The position numbers and the translations under genes are program-made. A stretch of 64,000 nucleotides of DNA from Patiriisocius marinus. Its GTDB lineage: Bacteria > Bacteroidota > Bacteroidia > Flavobacteriales > Flavobacteriaceae. Of this stretch, positions 14,768 to 24,146 are shown one piece after another. A model generated the notes under the pieces. It saw only the letters and a list, made by a program, of their open reading frames with translations. It had not been told where the DNA came from and did no database searches. Location of the stretch: positions 1 to 64,000 of the forward strand of contig NZ_BKCG01000010.1 of NCBI RefSeq assembly GCF_008974325.1, written 5' to 3'. Numbering within the stretch: the stretch's first letter is position 1; every line of letters begins with the position of its first letter.

Positions 14768-15505
14768 TTATTGAAGTCTTTGTCTTACTGTTTCATATAG
14801 GAATACAGCACAAGCAACTGATACATTAAGAGAATTAATTTCTCCTAAAAGAGGCAACGATGCTTTTTCATTTGCAATATTCATAACAGATTTTGAAACA
14901 CCTTTCCCTTCAGAGCCCATAATTATAGCTAAGCCTGTAGTTAGTGTCAAGTCATAAATACTCTTTTGAGCTTTCTCACTAGCAGCAATTGTGTTTATTC
15001 CGCTTCCTTGTAGATAGTAGATTGCATCTTTAATGTGATCAACTTTACAAATAGGGATGTTAAAGATAGCACCTGCAGAGGTTTTAACAGTATCTCCACT
15101 TACTGGAGCACCACCTTTCTTTTGAATAATTACCCCATTTACTCCTGTGCACTCAGCTGTTCTTAATATAGCGCCAAAATTTCTAACGTCACTTATCTGA
15201 TCTAAAATCAAAAACAAGGGAGCTTTAGTATTTTCTAATGAGCTTTCAACAAGTGTTTCTAATGAAACAAATTCAATAGGGGATGTAATTGCTACAATAC
15301 CTTGATGATTACTTCGACAGAGTTTGTCTAGTTTTTCTAAAGGAACATAAGATATTGTAGTTTGATTTTTTTCTAAATCTGCTACAATTGCTTCTATTTT
15401 AGGATTACTTAAATCCTTTTGTATAAAAACTTTATCAATTGTTTGTTCAGCTTTTAGAGCTTCAATAACAGGGTATATTCCGAAAACTAATGATTCTTTA
15501 TTCAT
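14768..15505 (-). CDS. rlmB: 23S rRNA (guanosine-2'-O)-methyltransferase RlmB-like (TrmH/SpoU family)
   Basis: This is a 245-residue SPOUT methyltransferase with an N-terminal substrate-binding domain ('FGiyPViEALkaeqtIdKVFIQ') and the SpoU core. Motif 1 is 'LDqisDvrNFGAILRTAE' near residues 97-114, motif 2 is 'IMGSEGkGvS' near 195-204 and motif 3 is 'SLNVSVACAvfLYE' near 220-233. RlmB methylates the ribose of G2251 in the 23S P loop; other members act on tRNA, so the exact target is inferred. The ATG at 15505 was chosen because a longer start would run into the terminator hairpin at 15519-15548. Confidence 0.88.
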   Translation of the reverse strand: MNKESLVFGIYPVIEALKAEQTIDKVFIQKDLSNPKIEAIVADLEKNQTTISYVPLEKLDKLCRSNHQGIVAITSPIEFVSLETLVESSLENTKAPLFLILDQISDVRNFGAILRTAECTGVNGVIIQKKGGAPVSGDTVKTSAGAIFNIPICKVDHIKDAIYYLQGSGINTIAASEKAQKSIYDLTLTTGLAIIMGSEGKGVSKSVMNIANEKASLPLLGEINSLNVSVACAVFLYETVRQRLQ

Positions 15506-15518
15506 TTTGTAAAAGTAA

Positions 15519-15548
15519 AAAACCATCCTGAATAAACAGGATGGTTTT
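15519..15548 (-). terminator. terminator of the SusC/SusD/SusE-like operon
   Basis: AAAACCATCCTG and CAGGATGGTTTT form a perfect 12-bp stem with a 6-base loop, 24 bases after the SusE-like stop on the minus strand, ending in a run of T on that strand. It separates the uptake operon from rlmB. Confidence 0.85.
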
Positions 15549-15571
15549 AAATATATTAAGAATAATAATTA

Positions 15572-16189
15572 TTATTCAGCTGGATCTTCAAAAGTAACTT
15601 CCCAGTTGTAAGCAGCTAATAAGCCAGGTACTCCAACTAAAACTCCATCAGAATTTTGCATATTCCATTGACCAGGTTCTGGTACGAAATCTGGATCAGA
15701 AGGATCTAAATATCCGTCAGCTTCAGGATCAGTAGGGGTTGGTGAAATGAAAGCAGAAGTACTTCCGTCATACACAACACCATCAACAGTTGTAACTTTT
15801 CCGAAAAATTCGAAACTGTCATCTTCAGCAAATGTACTTGCGTCTACACCAAACAATGAAGCCATATCAGAAGCAGTAAAGCCAATGTCAAATGGGAACG
15901 TTGTAGTTGATCTGAAAGCTAATGTGTCTAAAGTAGCTCCTGCGAAATCACCTCTTACAGTAATTTCATATAAAGCAGCAGTTTCATTCGGATCTTCAAC
16001 AGCAGAGTCAAAACTAGCTGTAGCTGGGTCAGCACCTGCTTCAAATACTGGAGCAGTTACGAATTTTACAAATCCCCCATTTCCTAATTCAATAACACGG
16101 GCTTTATCTTCATCTTCACAACTTGTGAATGTTGCTGAAGCAAGTACAGCGACAAATGCAAGTGAAAGAAATTTATTTATATTTTTCAT
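15572..16189 (-). CDS. SusE-like surface lipoprotein of the uptake locus
   Basis: This is a 205-residue lipoprotein. A signal peptide is followed by 'ATFTSCEDEDKA', giving a lipidated Cys near residue 24 with an acidic stretch just after it, a pattern used for surface export in Bacteroidota. The mature part is acidic and Ala/Asp/Pro-rich, with 'TDPEADGYLDPSDPDF' near 150-166. It lies 21 bases downstream of the SusD gene in the same operon, the position used by SusE/F-type accessory binding proteins. I infer the role from position, as sequence resemblance to named families is weak. Confidence 0.7.
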   Translation of the reverse strand: MKNINKFLSLAFVAVLASATFTSCEDEDKARVIELGNGGFVKFVTAPVFEAGADPATASFDSAVEDPNETAALYEITVRGDFAGATLDTLAFRSTTTFPFDIGFTASDMASLFGVDASTFAEDDSFEFFGKVTTVDGVVYDGSTSAFISPTPTDPEADGYLDPSDPDFVPEPGQWNMQNSDGVLVGVPGLLAAYNWEVTFEDPAE

Positions 16190-16210
16190 AATAGAATTAA
16201 TTTAAAGTTA

Positions 16211-17851
16211 TTAGTCGATGAAACCTGCTGGGTTAGTATCCCAAAACACTTGATTAGTCAACGGCTGCTGATCGATATTTGGATTTGCAGTAGTTGCTGT
16301 GTTAGGATATCTGTAAATTCTTGGGAATTCACCAGCTGGAATGATAGGTGATTGTAAAGTTGGGTAACCAGTTCTTCTGTAAGTATTGTAAGGTTCAACA
16401 CCATTTCCAAAAGCAGCTAAGTACCATTCTCTAGCAACAATCTCTTCTTTACCAGCAGCACTTGCTCCGTTATATTCAGCCGTTACTCTAGCGATGTAAT
16501 CACTTACATCAGCATTTGTAGCTTCGTAATCAGTTCCATCAGCACCATCAGTATCTAAAGTGTTAAAGTCAAGTACTTTGTCCATACTTAATTGAATACC
16601 TTGAGTCATTAATGCTAAAGCATTTCCACCAGTTCCTAATGTTAAAGCAGCCTCAGCTAATGCGAAGTGAGTAAAAGAAGAAAGGTAAATTGGAGTAATA
16701 CCAACACCTTCCATTGATTCAGATACATCTCTAGCTCTTACGAAATCATTTTTGTCAAATGCTCCACCTGCTGGGTAAACACCATATGTAGATTTTTTTG
16801 GTCCATCATTTGGAAGACCTTCATCATCTGCATGATCACGTCCCCAGTATTTATTACCTACGTAGCAATAGTCGTAAATTGCATTACCTGCACAAGGAAG
16901 GTTAGATCCACTTGGCTCTTCATCTCTTTGTCTGTAAATGTAGAAACGTAATCTTGGGTCAGCAATACCATTCTCAACGAAAGGCGCGTTAGTATCACCT
17001 GCATTTAAATAATCGTAATAAGGATTACTTAAATACGTATTAGCTGTAGCTAAGTAGTTGTTTACGAAAAAAGGGTGTCTACTTTCAGGCTCCAAAGTAT
17101 TTGAATAGCTGAATTGGAAATCTTCTTCAACAGTATCAATTATATTTTGAGAACTTAAAGCAGAAATTGCAGCACCATCACCAGTGTTTAAAGCAGCTCT
17201 TAATTTTAAAGTATTAGCTAAAGCTATCCAGTTATTTGCGTCAAAAGCTTCTCCATTGTAATAGATGTCGATAGGTAAAATATTTGTGTCTGCGCTTAAG
17301 TTTCCTATTGCAGTATCTAATAATGCAATTTGTGCAGCGTAAATAGATTCACCAGAATCTAAACCAGGTGTTGGGAATTCAATTGGTCTGTTAGCCTCTG
17401 TAAAAGGTACATCTCCTAAGTAATCAACAAGAATCATATATGTGTATGCTTCAAGAACTTGAGCAACACCTACGTGATAAGGAATTCCATCAGGATCGTT
17501 AGCATCAATTTGTTCAATTAAATCAACATTTGCAAACATACGATAAGCATTAGACCAAGAGTTAACTAAAGTGTTATCATCAACAATAGAATTATATTGA
17601 CCAAATTGGTTTATCATACGAGTAATTTGCATAGATGAACTGTTAACACCATCTCTGAAATTTCCAAGAACGAATTCACCTTGAAATATAGTGTTAAATG
17701 ATAATTGAATACTGTTCAATACAAAGTTAGGGTCAGCTGACTCAATATTGATATCGTTTGGATTCTCTAATAAGTCTAATTCACCAGACTCACATCCAAC
17801 GAATAGTCCCATCAAAGCAGAAACCAATGTTATTTTTAATAAATTTTTCAT
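16211..17851 (-). CDS. SusD/RagB-family nutrient-binding outer membrane lipoprotein
   Basis: This 546-residue lipoprotein has a signal peptide with 'LFVGCESGELDLLENPN' and the lipidated Cys near residue 20. The SusD-like repeats are visible: 'AYRMFANVDLIEQID' near residues 105-120, 'AQVLEAYTYMILVDYLGDVPFTEA' near 130-153 and 'ANTLKLRAALN' near 210-220. SusD lids the SusC transporter on the outer surface and binds the nutrient. The C-terminal 'YPTLQSPIIPAGEFPRIYRYP' is typical of this SusD-like group. It is encoded 78 bases after susC with a stable hairpin between them. The substrate (glycan or peptide) cannot be told from sequence. Confidence 0.92.
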   Translation of the reverse strand: MKNLLKITLVSALMGLFVGCESGELDLLENPNDINIESADPNFVLNSIQLSFNTIFQGEFVLGNFRDGVNSSSMQITRMINQFGQYNSIVDDNTLVNSWSNAYRMFANVDLIEQIDANDPDGIPYHVGVAQVLEAYTYMILVDYLGDVPFTEANRPIEFPTPGLDSGESIYAAQIALLDTAIGNLSADTNILPIDIYYNGEAFDANNWIALANTLKLRAALNTGDGAAISALSSQNIIDTVEEDFQFSYSNTLEPESRHPFFVNNYLATANTYLSNPYYDYLNAGDTNAPFVENGIADPRLRFYIYRQRDEEPSGSNLPCAGNAIYDYCYVGNKYWGRDHADDEGLPNDGPKKSTYGVYPAGGAFDKNDFVRARDVSESMEGVGITPIYLSSFTHFALAEAALTLGTGGNALALMTQGIQLSMDKVLDFNTLDTDGADGTDYEATNADVSDYIARVTAEYNGASAAGKEEIVAREWYLAAFGNGVEPYNTYRRTGYPTLQSPIIPAGEFPRIYRYPNTATTANPNIDQQPLTNQVFWDTNPAGFID

Positions 17852-17876
17852 AATATTAATTTATAAGTTTTTATAT

Positions 17877-17919
17877 ACTACTATAACAGGTGATAGTTTA
17901 AAATACCACCTGTAGTAGT
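17877..17919 (-). promoter_or_regulatory. intercistronic hairpin between SusC and SusD genes
   Basis: ACAGGTG (17886-17892) pairs with CACCTGT (17907-17913), and the flanking ACTACT (17877-17882) pairs with AGTAGT (17914-17919), giving a 13-bp stem with a 3-base bulge. It could block 3' decay or tune SusC against SusD levels. No long T run follows, so full termination is less likely. Confidence 0.5.
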
Positions 17920-17929
17920 TATATTTTTT

Positions 17930-20900
17930 TTAGAATGTTGCTTTTACGCTGAATGAATAACGCTTAGAAGTAGGACCAGTTTGGAATTCAAGACCTTGTC
18001 CGTTTCCTGTACCAGTACTTAAAGCTTCTGGGTCAATGTTGAAAGCATCTGGAATGTTAAATGCTTTTACATATAAATTCTGTCCAGATAATGAGAAAGA
18101 AACGTTTCCAAAAGGAGTTCTATCTAACATTTTCTCAGTTAATGAGTAAGTTAAAGATGCTTCTCTTAAACGAATATGAGATGCGTCATAGATACCTTGT
18201 CCAGAAGGATCAACTAAGTTAATGAAATATACATCATTAGCACCAATCTGAATTTCGTTTTCAATGAAATTACCATTACCATCAACTAAAGGTTGTCCAG
18301 TTGTAGGGTTAGCTAAGATACCAGGGATAGTGTAAGAACCTTCTCTGTTGTTAACGTTAGCAGTAGTTACACCACGACGATAAAATTGAGTTGCAGTTTG
18401 AGAGTAAATATCACCACCGTGAGTATATTCAACTTGAGCAGATAAAGCAAATTGCTTGTAAGTCCAAGTGTTAATAGTAGAAATATTCCAATCTGGGTTA
18501 GGATCTCCAATTGTTTCAATAGGAAGACCTAAATCATCTTCACTGTTAAGAATCTTTCCTGTATCAGGATTAATTAATAACTGTCCACCTACACCAATAC
18601 CAAATGGATTCTCATCAGAAATATTTGCAGCATCATAACGTGCAGCATATCCACCTTTAATAACACCTAGAGGTTCTCCCTCTGCAGCAAAGTTACCAAG
18701 GTTTGTGAATCCTGCGAAAGCAAATTCTTCAACTCCACCTAAGTCAGTAACTTCATTTTCAAATGCAGTAAAGTTGTTACGTACATCCCAGTTAAAGTTT
18801 TCGCTTTTCAATAAAGTAAAGTTTAAACCTAATTCAACACCTTGAATTTGAGTTTCAGCTACGTTATCTAAAGTACTTGTAAAACCAGTTGATGGAGCTA
18901 ATGGACGTCCAACGATTTGATCTTCAATAGTACGCTTATAAACTGTTGCGTCAAGTGTAATTCTTCTGTTGAATAATTCAGATTCAAGACCTAATTCAAA
19001 TTCAGTCTGTAATTCAGGCTCTAAAGATGGGTTAGGTTGAGTAGCTGGTAATGAGTTAGTTGTTACACTTCCTATTGTTGGTACAACTGCTGATACAGCA
19101 TTTGTAGTTAATACAGCTCTAGTTGCATAAGCTCCAGGGAAACGTGCAGATGAACCGTAACCAGCTCTAAGCTTTAAGAATCCAAGACCTGATGCATTAC
19201 CAATTCCATCAATTGATGTTGGTACAAACGCTAAAGATGCTCCAGGATAGAATAAAGATCTGTTTTCTTCTTCTAAAGTAGAAGCCCAGTCATTACGACC
19301 TGAAAGTGTTAAGAATAAATATCCATCGTAATCGAAAGCTGCTTCTCCATAAGCACCTAATATGTTTCTTTCAATTTCATAGTCTAACTGTCCAGCAATA
19401 GGGTCATTAGTTGTTTGGTTTGTAAAGTTTCTGTGGTTGAACACGTTGAATACAACTTGTCCACTACTTGATTGACCAAACTGTTCGTATGTATCACGTC
19501 TAGAGTTGAAACCTAATTGAGTAGTTAAACTCAATTTGTCTGCTAATTCTATGTTGTTAAAACTAAAGTTCAAGTTATGATCATAAATAAAGTTTCTTCC
19601 TTCTGTAGTTCTTAAGAAACCATTAATGTATGTTTCATCAATAGCACCTTTAGCTACTCTAAATTCTTGGAATTCACTATATGTATCTAAACCAAATCTA
19701 TAAGACACGTTAATGTTGTCAGAGATAGCGTAAGAAGCGGCAAGTTTACCGTAAAAACGATTAGTTTTTTGTTCAGTTCCAGCATAGTTTAATAACCAGT
19801 ATGGGTTTTCTTGGTCACCTCTGTAGTATACAGATGCTCCAGTGTTAGGATCTTCAAAAGGAAGATTAGTTAAATCTAAGTTTCTAGGAATAAATAATGT
19901 TCTGTTGAAAATAGAGAATCCACTTGCGTTGTTCGCTGCAATTGGTGGAGTGTTAACTCTTGTATTACTAAAGTTAGCAGTACCATCAAAAGAGAATTTG
20001 TTAGATAATTTAGTAGATCCACCAAGACCAATGTTATATCTTGTTAAACCGTTGTTTCTGATGTAACCATCTTCAGATGTGTAACCAAAGTTTAAGTTAT
20101 AACGAGTGTTTCCTTCAGCACCTGGAGAACCAGCAACATTTACAGACATACCCTGTCCTAAACCTGTTCTGAAAAAATCTTCTACGTTATTAGGAGCAGC
20201 TTCGTAAGGAATTTGTAATCCATCAAATTGAGGGAATACAGCACCTTGTGTTGCGTAAGGGTGAGCAATCATTTGGTTTGAATCAAAACGAGCTCCCCAG
20301 TTTCCTACGAATCCAGGATTAGCACCATTATCAGAACCCTGACCGTAGTCATTTTGGTATTCTGCTAAGTTGTTAATTTCAGTTTGGTAAACAGTAGAAG
20401 AAACAGAAACTTCAAATTTCTTGTTTAAGTCTTTGTTACTACCATTTTTTGTTGTGATAATTACAACACCATTTCTACCTTGTTGTCCGTAAAGTACAGA
20501 AGCACTTAAACCCTTAAGGATTTCAACACTTTCTACGTTGTTTGGATCAAGATCTAAGAAACGGCTACTTGTAACTGTGTTACCACCTGCAAATCCAGTT
20601 TGTTGGTTAGTACCACTATCAAAAGGTACACCATCAACAATAAATAATGGTTGGTTACTACCGTTAATAGAACTCTTACCACGAATGATAAAGTTTGTTC
20701 CAGAACCTGTAGCTCCACTATTACCTGTAATTTGTACACCTGCTACCTTACCATTTAAAGAACGTACAACGTCACTTTCTGGTTTGTTCTCAATAGCTTC
20801 TGCGTCCAGTGACGTTACAGCATAACCTAGAGATTTTCTCTCCTTGGTAATACCACCGTAACCTGTTACAACTACTTCATTTAAAGTCTCACCTTCTTCC

Positions 20901-21187
20901 ATAGTTACGTTGAATCTACTTGAAGAAGCAGTTACAGCGTTTTCTACTTTGTTGAAACCTACGTAAGAGTAAACTAATGTTTGCCCAACTGCTGCTCCAA
21001 TAGAGTAATTTCCATCGAAATCAGATTGGGTACCATTTGTTGTACCTTTTACGATAATGTTAACTCCGGGTAGCGGTAGTCCTGAACTATCAGTAACCGT
21101 TCCGGTAATTGTTTTTTCCTGTGCAAACGATAGTTGCACTACTAACGCTAGTAATAGCGTTAAAATTCCACTAAACTTTGTTTTCAT
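17930..21187 (-). CDS. SusC/RagA-family TonB-dependent outer membrane transporter
   Basis: This is a 1085-residue transporter. From the N-terminus it has a signal peptide (ending 'LSFAQ'), a carboxypeptidase-regulatory-like domain ('ITGTVTDSSGLPLPGVNIIVKGT' split over residues 28-50), the plug with 'EVVVTGYG' and 'GKVAGVQITG', 'IRGKSSINGSNQPLFIVDGVP' over about 165-190, and a large beta-barrel ending in Phe. It imports a nutrient with TonB energy together with the SusD lid. The ATG at 21187 begins the signal peptide; the frame extends further but without reason. The gene is first in a minus-strand operon with SusD-like and SusE-like lipoproteins. Confidence 0.95.
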   Translation of the reverse strand: MKTKFSGILTLLLALVVQLSFAQEKTITGTVTDSSGLPLPGVNIIVKGTTNGTQSDFDGNYSIGAAVGQTLVYSYVGFNKVENAVTASSSRFNVTMEEGETLNEVVVTGYGGITKERKSLGYAVTSLDAEAIENKPESDVVRSLNGKVAGVQITGNSGATGSGTNFIIRGKSSINGSNQPLFIVDGVPFDSGTNQQTGFAGGNTVTSSRFLDLDPNNVESVEILKGLSASVLYGQQGRNGVVIITTKNGSNKDLNKKFEVSVSSTVYQTEINNLAEYQNDYGQGSDNGANPGFVGNWGARFDSNQMIAHPYATQGAVFPQFDGLQIPYEAAPNNVEDFFRTGLGQGMSVNVAGSPGAEGNTRYNLNFGYTSEDGYIRNNGLTRYNIGLGGSTKLSNKFSFDGTANFSNTRVNTPPIAANNASGFSIFNRTLFIPRNLDLTNLPFEDPNTGASVYYRGDQENPYWLLNYAGTEQKTNRFYGKLAASYAISDNINVSYRFGLDTYSEFQEFRVAKGAIDETYINGFLRTTEGRNFIYDHNLNFSFNNIELADKLSLTTQLGFNSRRDTYEQFGQSSSGQVVFNVFNHRNFTNQTTNDPIAGQLDYEIERNILGAYGEAAFDYDGYLFLTLSGRNDWASTLEEENRSLFYPGASLAFVPTSIDGIGNASGLGFLKLRAGYGSSARFPGAYATRAVLTTNAVSAVVPTIGSVTTNSLPATQPNPSLEPELQTEFELGLESELFNRRITLDATVYKRTIEDQIVGRPLAPSTGFTSTLDNVAETQIQGVELGLNFTLLKSENFNWDVRNNFTAFENEVTDLGGVEEFAFAGFTNLGNFAAEGEPLGVIKGGYAARYDAANISDENPFGIGVGGQLLINPDTGKILNSEDDLGLPIETIGDPNPDWNISTINTWTYKQFALSAQVEYTHGGDIYSQTATQFYRRGVTTANVNNREGSYTIPGILANPTTGQPLVDGNGNFIENEIQIGANDVYFINLVDPSGQGIYDASHIRLREASLTYSLTEKMLDRTPFGNVSFSLSGQNLYVKAFNIPDAFNIDPEALSTGTGNGQGLEFQTGPTSKRYSFSVKATF

Positions 21188-21306
21188 TTTATAATTATTT
21201 GAATTAGCCAATGCCAAAAATCACAATAAAAAGTTAATTACACAACTATTTAAACCTAAAATTTAAATTTTTTAGTTTGCGCATTCCTAGATTTTAAGCG
21301 GTTTTG

Positions 21307-23001
21307 TTAGAAGTTGGTAACTAAGCTAAAGTGTATTTTTGAATTTGAAAATTTAAAGTCTTGATTTTCAATATTTCCGTTAGCAAAATTAAACTTGAAT
21401 AAACCTGCTTTGGTTTGTAAGCCAAGTCCAATCCCAAAGCTGTAGAGTTTTTCTTTTTGGTTTATAACGTCATTTTCAAAGTAACCAAGGTCTATTATGC
21501 TGTGTATGTAGGTTTTACTTGATAGAATGTATCTGTATTCTGTGTTTAAAACTGAGTATAATGACGCGTCAATGCTATTCTCTGTAAAGCCTCTTATGCT
21601 GTTTATTCCTCCAAACCTGAATAGCTCATTTGTTAAAAATTTTTTGCTAAATAATATTGATGTGCTGTTTTGTACGAAGAATGAGTTTCTGTTATTTAAA
21701 TTAAAAATGTGAAATAAAATGCTTTGAATTTGAGTTTGATCATCTGTAAATTCATCTGTAATTCTTTTTCCTAATTGCATTTCTAATAAAAAAGTACTTT
21801 TTAAAGGGAATATCGATGAGTTTTGAAAGTTTTTGTATTCCACTCCTCCAACACCAAATGTTGAGCTGTAATCATCAATTTCTGTAGTTATGTCTTCTGT
21901 ATTTTGTAGATTACTGGATTTGTTTGCTTTGTAGCCTAAGTAGTATTTTGTTGTTGGTTTTGCTTGGTATATTGCTTTTATCTGTTGTCCGTTTGTGGAG
22001 AAAGTGCTATCCCTTCTAAATAAATTTAACTCGACTGATAGTCCTACAGGAGATTGTAGAATATATGGCAGTGTTGTTTTTACTTTGAAGTTTCGTTGTT
22101 CTTCACCGTCAGCTTTGTAGTTTATGAAGAATTGTTCTCCAAAATTTAGGTTGTTGTTGAGTTCAAGGTTGATATATCCGTTAAGTTCTAGTCCTTTTCC
22201 GTTTTCTTTTGACGCAAACCCAATAATTCCGTCAAAGTTGTTGCTATTCTTTTTTTCTAAGTATAGAAATACAGTGGTTTGATTTTTTTCGAATAAAGCT
22301 TCTGGTGATTTTAAACTGTTGGAGAAAGGTAAATTGTTTATTATATTATTTTGTTTTATTAGTAAGTTTTTATTAAATTTTTTTCCAATTTTTATTCCTG
22401 CGGCATGCTTAATAAATGACCGCGGAAATTTTTCATAGCCTTTCACAATAATGCTGTCAATTTTTCTTGTGCTTCCAAGATTTGATTCGATTTTGGCTGC
22501 AAGAGTATCGTTGCTTCTTTTTAAGTTGCTTAACTTTAGCTTTGCGAAAGCATTCCCATTTGAACTTTGTAATTTATTCAATTCTCTTAAAACTGATTCT
22601 GTTTTGTTAAATGGTATGATAAAATATGTTTCGTAACTATTCTCTGAGATTGAGCTAATTTGTTTGTTGCTGAAATTTTCAGGGTCAAAATGAATTTTTA
22701 AATACTCAATTTTTTTTCCTAAGTGGTAATTCGCAGTGAAGGTTGAGTCATTATTTTTTTTGATTTCAATTAGTTTGCTCTCTAGATAGCCATAAGTTCT
22801 AAATGAATTTTCTAATCTTTTAGATTCACTTTCAAGTGCCCGATAATCAATATGTTTTTTCTTCGGTTTTATTTCGGCTATAATTTTTTCATTAATTTTC
22901 ATTTCGGAAGAAATTTTAAGCGTCAATTCTTGGGCTGTAACACAGTGAGTTACGGCGGTATATATATTAAGGTATAGTAAGATTTTTATTATTTTATTCA
23001 A
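21307..23001 (-). CDS. BamA/TamA-like (Omp85) outer membrane protein
   Basis: This is a 564-residue protein with a signal peptide (ending 'CVTAQ'). Two to three POTRA-like repeats follow in residues about 30-250, for instance 'IDSIIVKGYEKFPRSFIKHAAGIKIGKKFN' split across 180-210. A 16-strand-type barrel ends the protein ('IHFSLVTNF'), including 'FRFGGINSIRGFTENSI' near 465-482, the conserved Omp85 R-G-F motif. It is shorter than BamA and is probably a TamA-like assembly or export factor, not the essential BamA. It is single on the minus strand, divergent from the ribosomal superoperon. The partner is unknown. Confidence 0.82.
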   Translation of the reverse strand: MNKIIKILLYLNIYTAVTHCVTAQELTLKISSEMKINEKIIAEIKPKKKHIDYRALESESKRLENSFRTYGYLESKLIEIKKNNDSTFTANYHLGKKIEYLKIHFDPENFSNKQISSISENSYETYFIIPFNKTESVLRELNKLQSSNGNAFAKLKLSNLKRSNDTLAAKIESNLGSTRKIDSIIVKGYEKFPRSFIKHAAGIKIGKKFNKNLLIKQNNIINNLPFSNSLKSPEALFEKNQTTVFLYLEKKNSNNFDGIIGFASKENGKGLELNGYINLELNNNLNFGEQFFINYKADGEEQRNFKVKTTLPYILQSPVGLSVELNLFRRDSTFSTNGQQIKAIYQAKPTTKYYLGYKANKSSNLQNTEDITTEIDDYSSTFGVGGVEYKNFQNSSIFPLKSTFLLEMQLGKRITDEFTDDQTQIQSILFHIFNLNNRNSFFVQNSTSILFSKKFLTNELFRFGGINSIRGFTENSIDASLYSVLNTEYRYILSSKTYIHSIIDLGYFENDVINQKEKLYSFGIGLGLQTKAGLFKFNFANGNIENQDFKFSNSKIHFSLVTNF

Positions 23002-23183
23002 CGATATGTTGTTAAGAGGTGTAAAGGTAACGATTGGTGATGTTTTAATGTTGTCTCTTTTTTATGAAATTTTTTCTTTCAAATTTTTCATTTGTTTCTT
23101 TTTACTTTCAATACTTTTTTAACAATGAGTTTGAGTTCCAATGTTATTTTTCAATAAAATGATTAAATTAAATTCGTGAAGTG

Positions 23184-23213
23184 TTGATTATCTGAAAATT
23201 TATCTTATTTTTG
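23184..23213 (+). promoter_or_regulatory. promoter of the str/ribosomal operon
   Basis: TTG (23184-23186), 19 bases, then TATTTTTG (23206-23213) fits the Bacteroidota housekeeping promoter (TTTG-N19-TAnnTTTG). The rpsL start is 55 bases downstream. Confidence 0.75.
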
Positions 23214-23267
23214 CACGCCCTAATAAGAGGGAATAAACAGAAACAAATAAGTATAACAAGTATTTTT

Positions 23268-23642
23268 ATGCCAACTATTTCACAATTAGTACGAAAAGGA
23301 AGGACCAAAATAACCAAGAAGTCAAAATCGGCTGCATTGGATTCGTGCCCACAACGCCGCGGTGTTTGTACGCGTGTATATACTACTACTCCTAAAAAAC
23401 CGAACTCAGCAATGCGTAAAGTAGCGCGTGTTCGTTTAACAAATGGAAAAGAAGTAAACGCATACATCGGAGGTGAAGGACACAATTTGCAAGAGCACTC
23501 GATAGTATTGGTTAGAGGTGGAAGGGTGAAGGATTTGCCAGGAGTTAGATACCACATTGTTCGTGGAGCTTTAGATACCGCGGGTGTCGACGGAAGAACA
23601 CAACGTAGATCTAAGTACGGTGCAAAACGCCCTAAGAAGTAA
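23268..23642 (+). CDS. rpsL: 30S ribosomal protein S12
   Basis: This is a 124-residue protein, full length. S12 forms part of the decoding centre of the small subunit. Lys43 in 'TTPKKPNSA' and Lys88 in '[13 protein letters not shown]' are both wild type, so this allele would be streptomycin-sensitive at the usual positions; Asp89 is the residue methylthiolated in some bacteria. The ATG at 23268 gives the standard '[12 protein letters not shown]' start, and the longer open frame upstream is leader. It is the first gene of the str operon, with the promoter at 23184-23213 and rpsG 24 bases downstream. Confidence 0.98.
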   Translation: MPTISQLVRKGRTKITKKSKSAALDSCPQRRGVCTRVYTTTPKKPNSAMRKVARVRLTNGKEVNAYIGGEGHNLQEHSIVLVRGGRVKDLPGVRYHIVRGALDTAGVDGRTQRRSKYGAKRPKK

Positions 23643-23666
23643 TTTTAATTTTTTTAAAACGAAGAC

Positions 23667-24143
23667 ATGAGAAAAAGAGCAGCCAAGAAAAGACCTCTTT
23701 TGCCGGATCCAAGGTTTAATGACCAATTAGTAACGCGTTTTGTTAATAACATGATGTGGGATGGTAAAAAGAGTGTGGCTTTCAAAGTGTTTTACGATGC
23801 AATTGATATCGTAGAAGAAAAAAAGACAGACGAAGAAAAAACAGGTTTAGAGATTTGGAAGGATGCCCTTTCAAATGTAATGCCTCACGTTGAAGTGCGT
23901 AGTCGTAGAGTAGGTGGAGCAACATTCCAAATTCCTATGCAGATTCGTGCAGATCGTAAGATATCTACTGCAATGAAGTGGTTGATTGGTTTCGCAAGAA
24001 AGCGTAACGAAAAATCAATGGCTCAGAAGTTAGCTTCAGAAATTTTAGCAGCAGCTAAAGAAGAGGGAGCAGCAGTTAAGAAGCGTACTGATACGCATAA
24101 AATGGCCGAAGCAAATAAAGCATTCTCACATTTCAGATTCTAA
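23667..24143 (+). CDS. rpsG: 30S ribosomal protein S7
   Basis: This is a 158-residue protein that nucleates assembly of the 30S head by binding the 3' domain of 16S rRNA and contacts tRNA in the E site. The signatures 'DPrFND.LVtRFvN.mM.dGKKs' at the N-terminus, '[16 protein letters not shown]' near residues 72-87 and '[17 protein letters not shown]' near 112-128 are present. It lies between rpsL and fusA, with only 3 bases before fusA, in the classic str order. In E. coli S7 is the autoregulator of this operon; whether it is here cannot be seen. Confidence 0.98.
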   Translation: MRKRAAKKRPLLPDPRFNDQLVTRFVNNMMWDGKKSVAFKVFYDAIDIVEEKKTDEEKTGLEIWKDALSNVMPHVEVRSRRVGGATFQIPMQIRADRKISTAMKWLIGFARKRNEKSMAQKLASEILAAAKEEGAAVKKRTDTHKMAEANKAFSHFRF

Positions 24144-24146
24144 AAA

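Noticed and set aside
15506-15526. Longer start of rlmB at 15526
   Set aside because: It would place the start inside the terminator hairpin of the upstream uptake operon.
23168-23557. Minus-strand open frame of 129 codons across rpsL
   Set aside because: It is a shadow of rpsL; the plus-strand protein is unmistakable.
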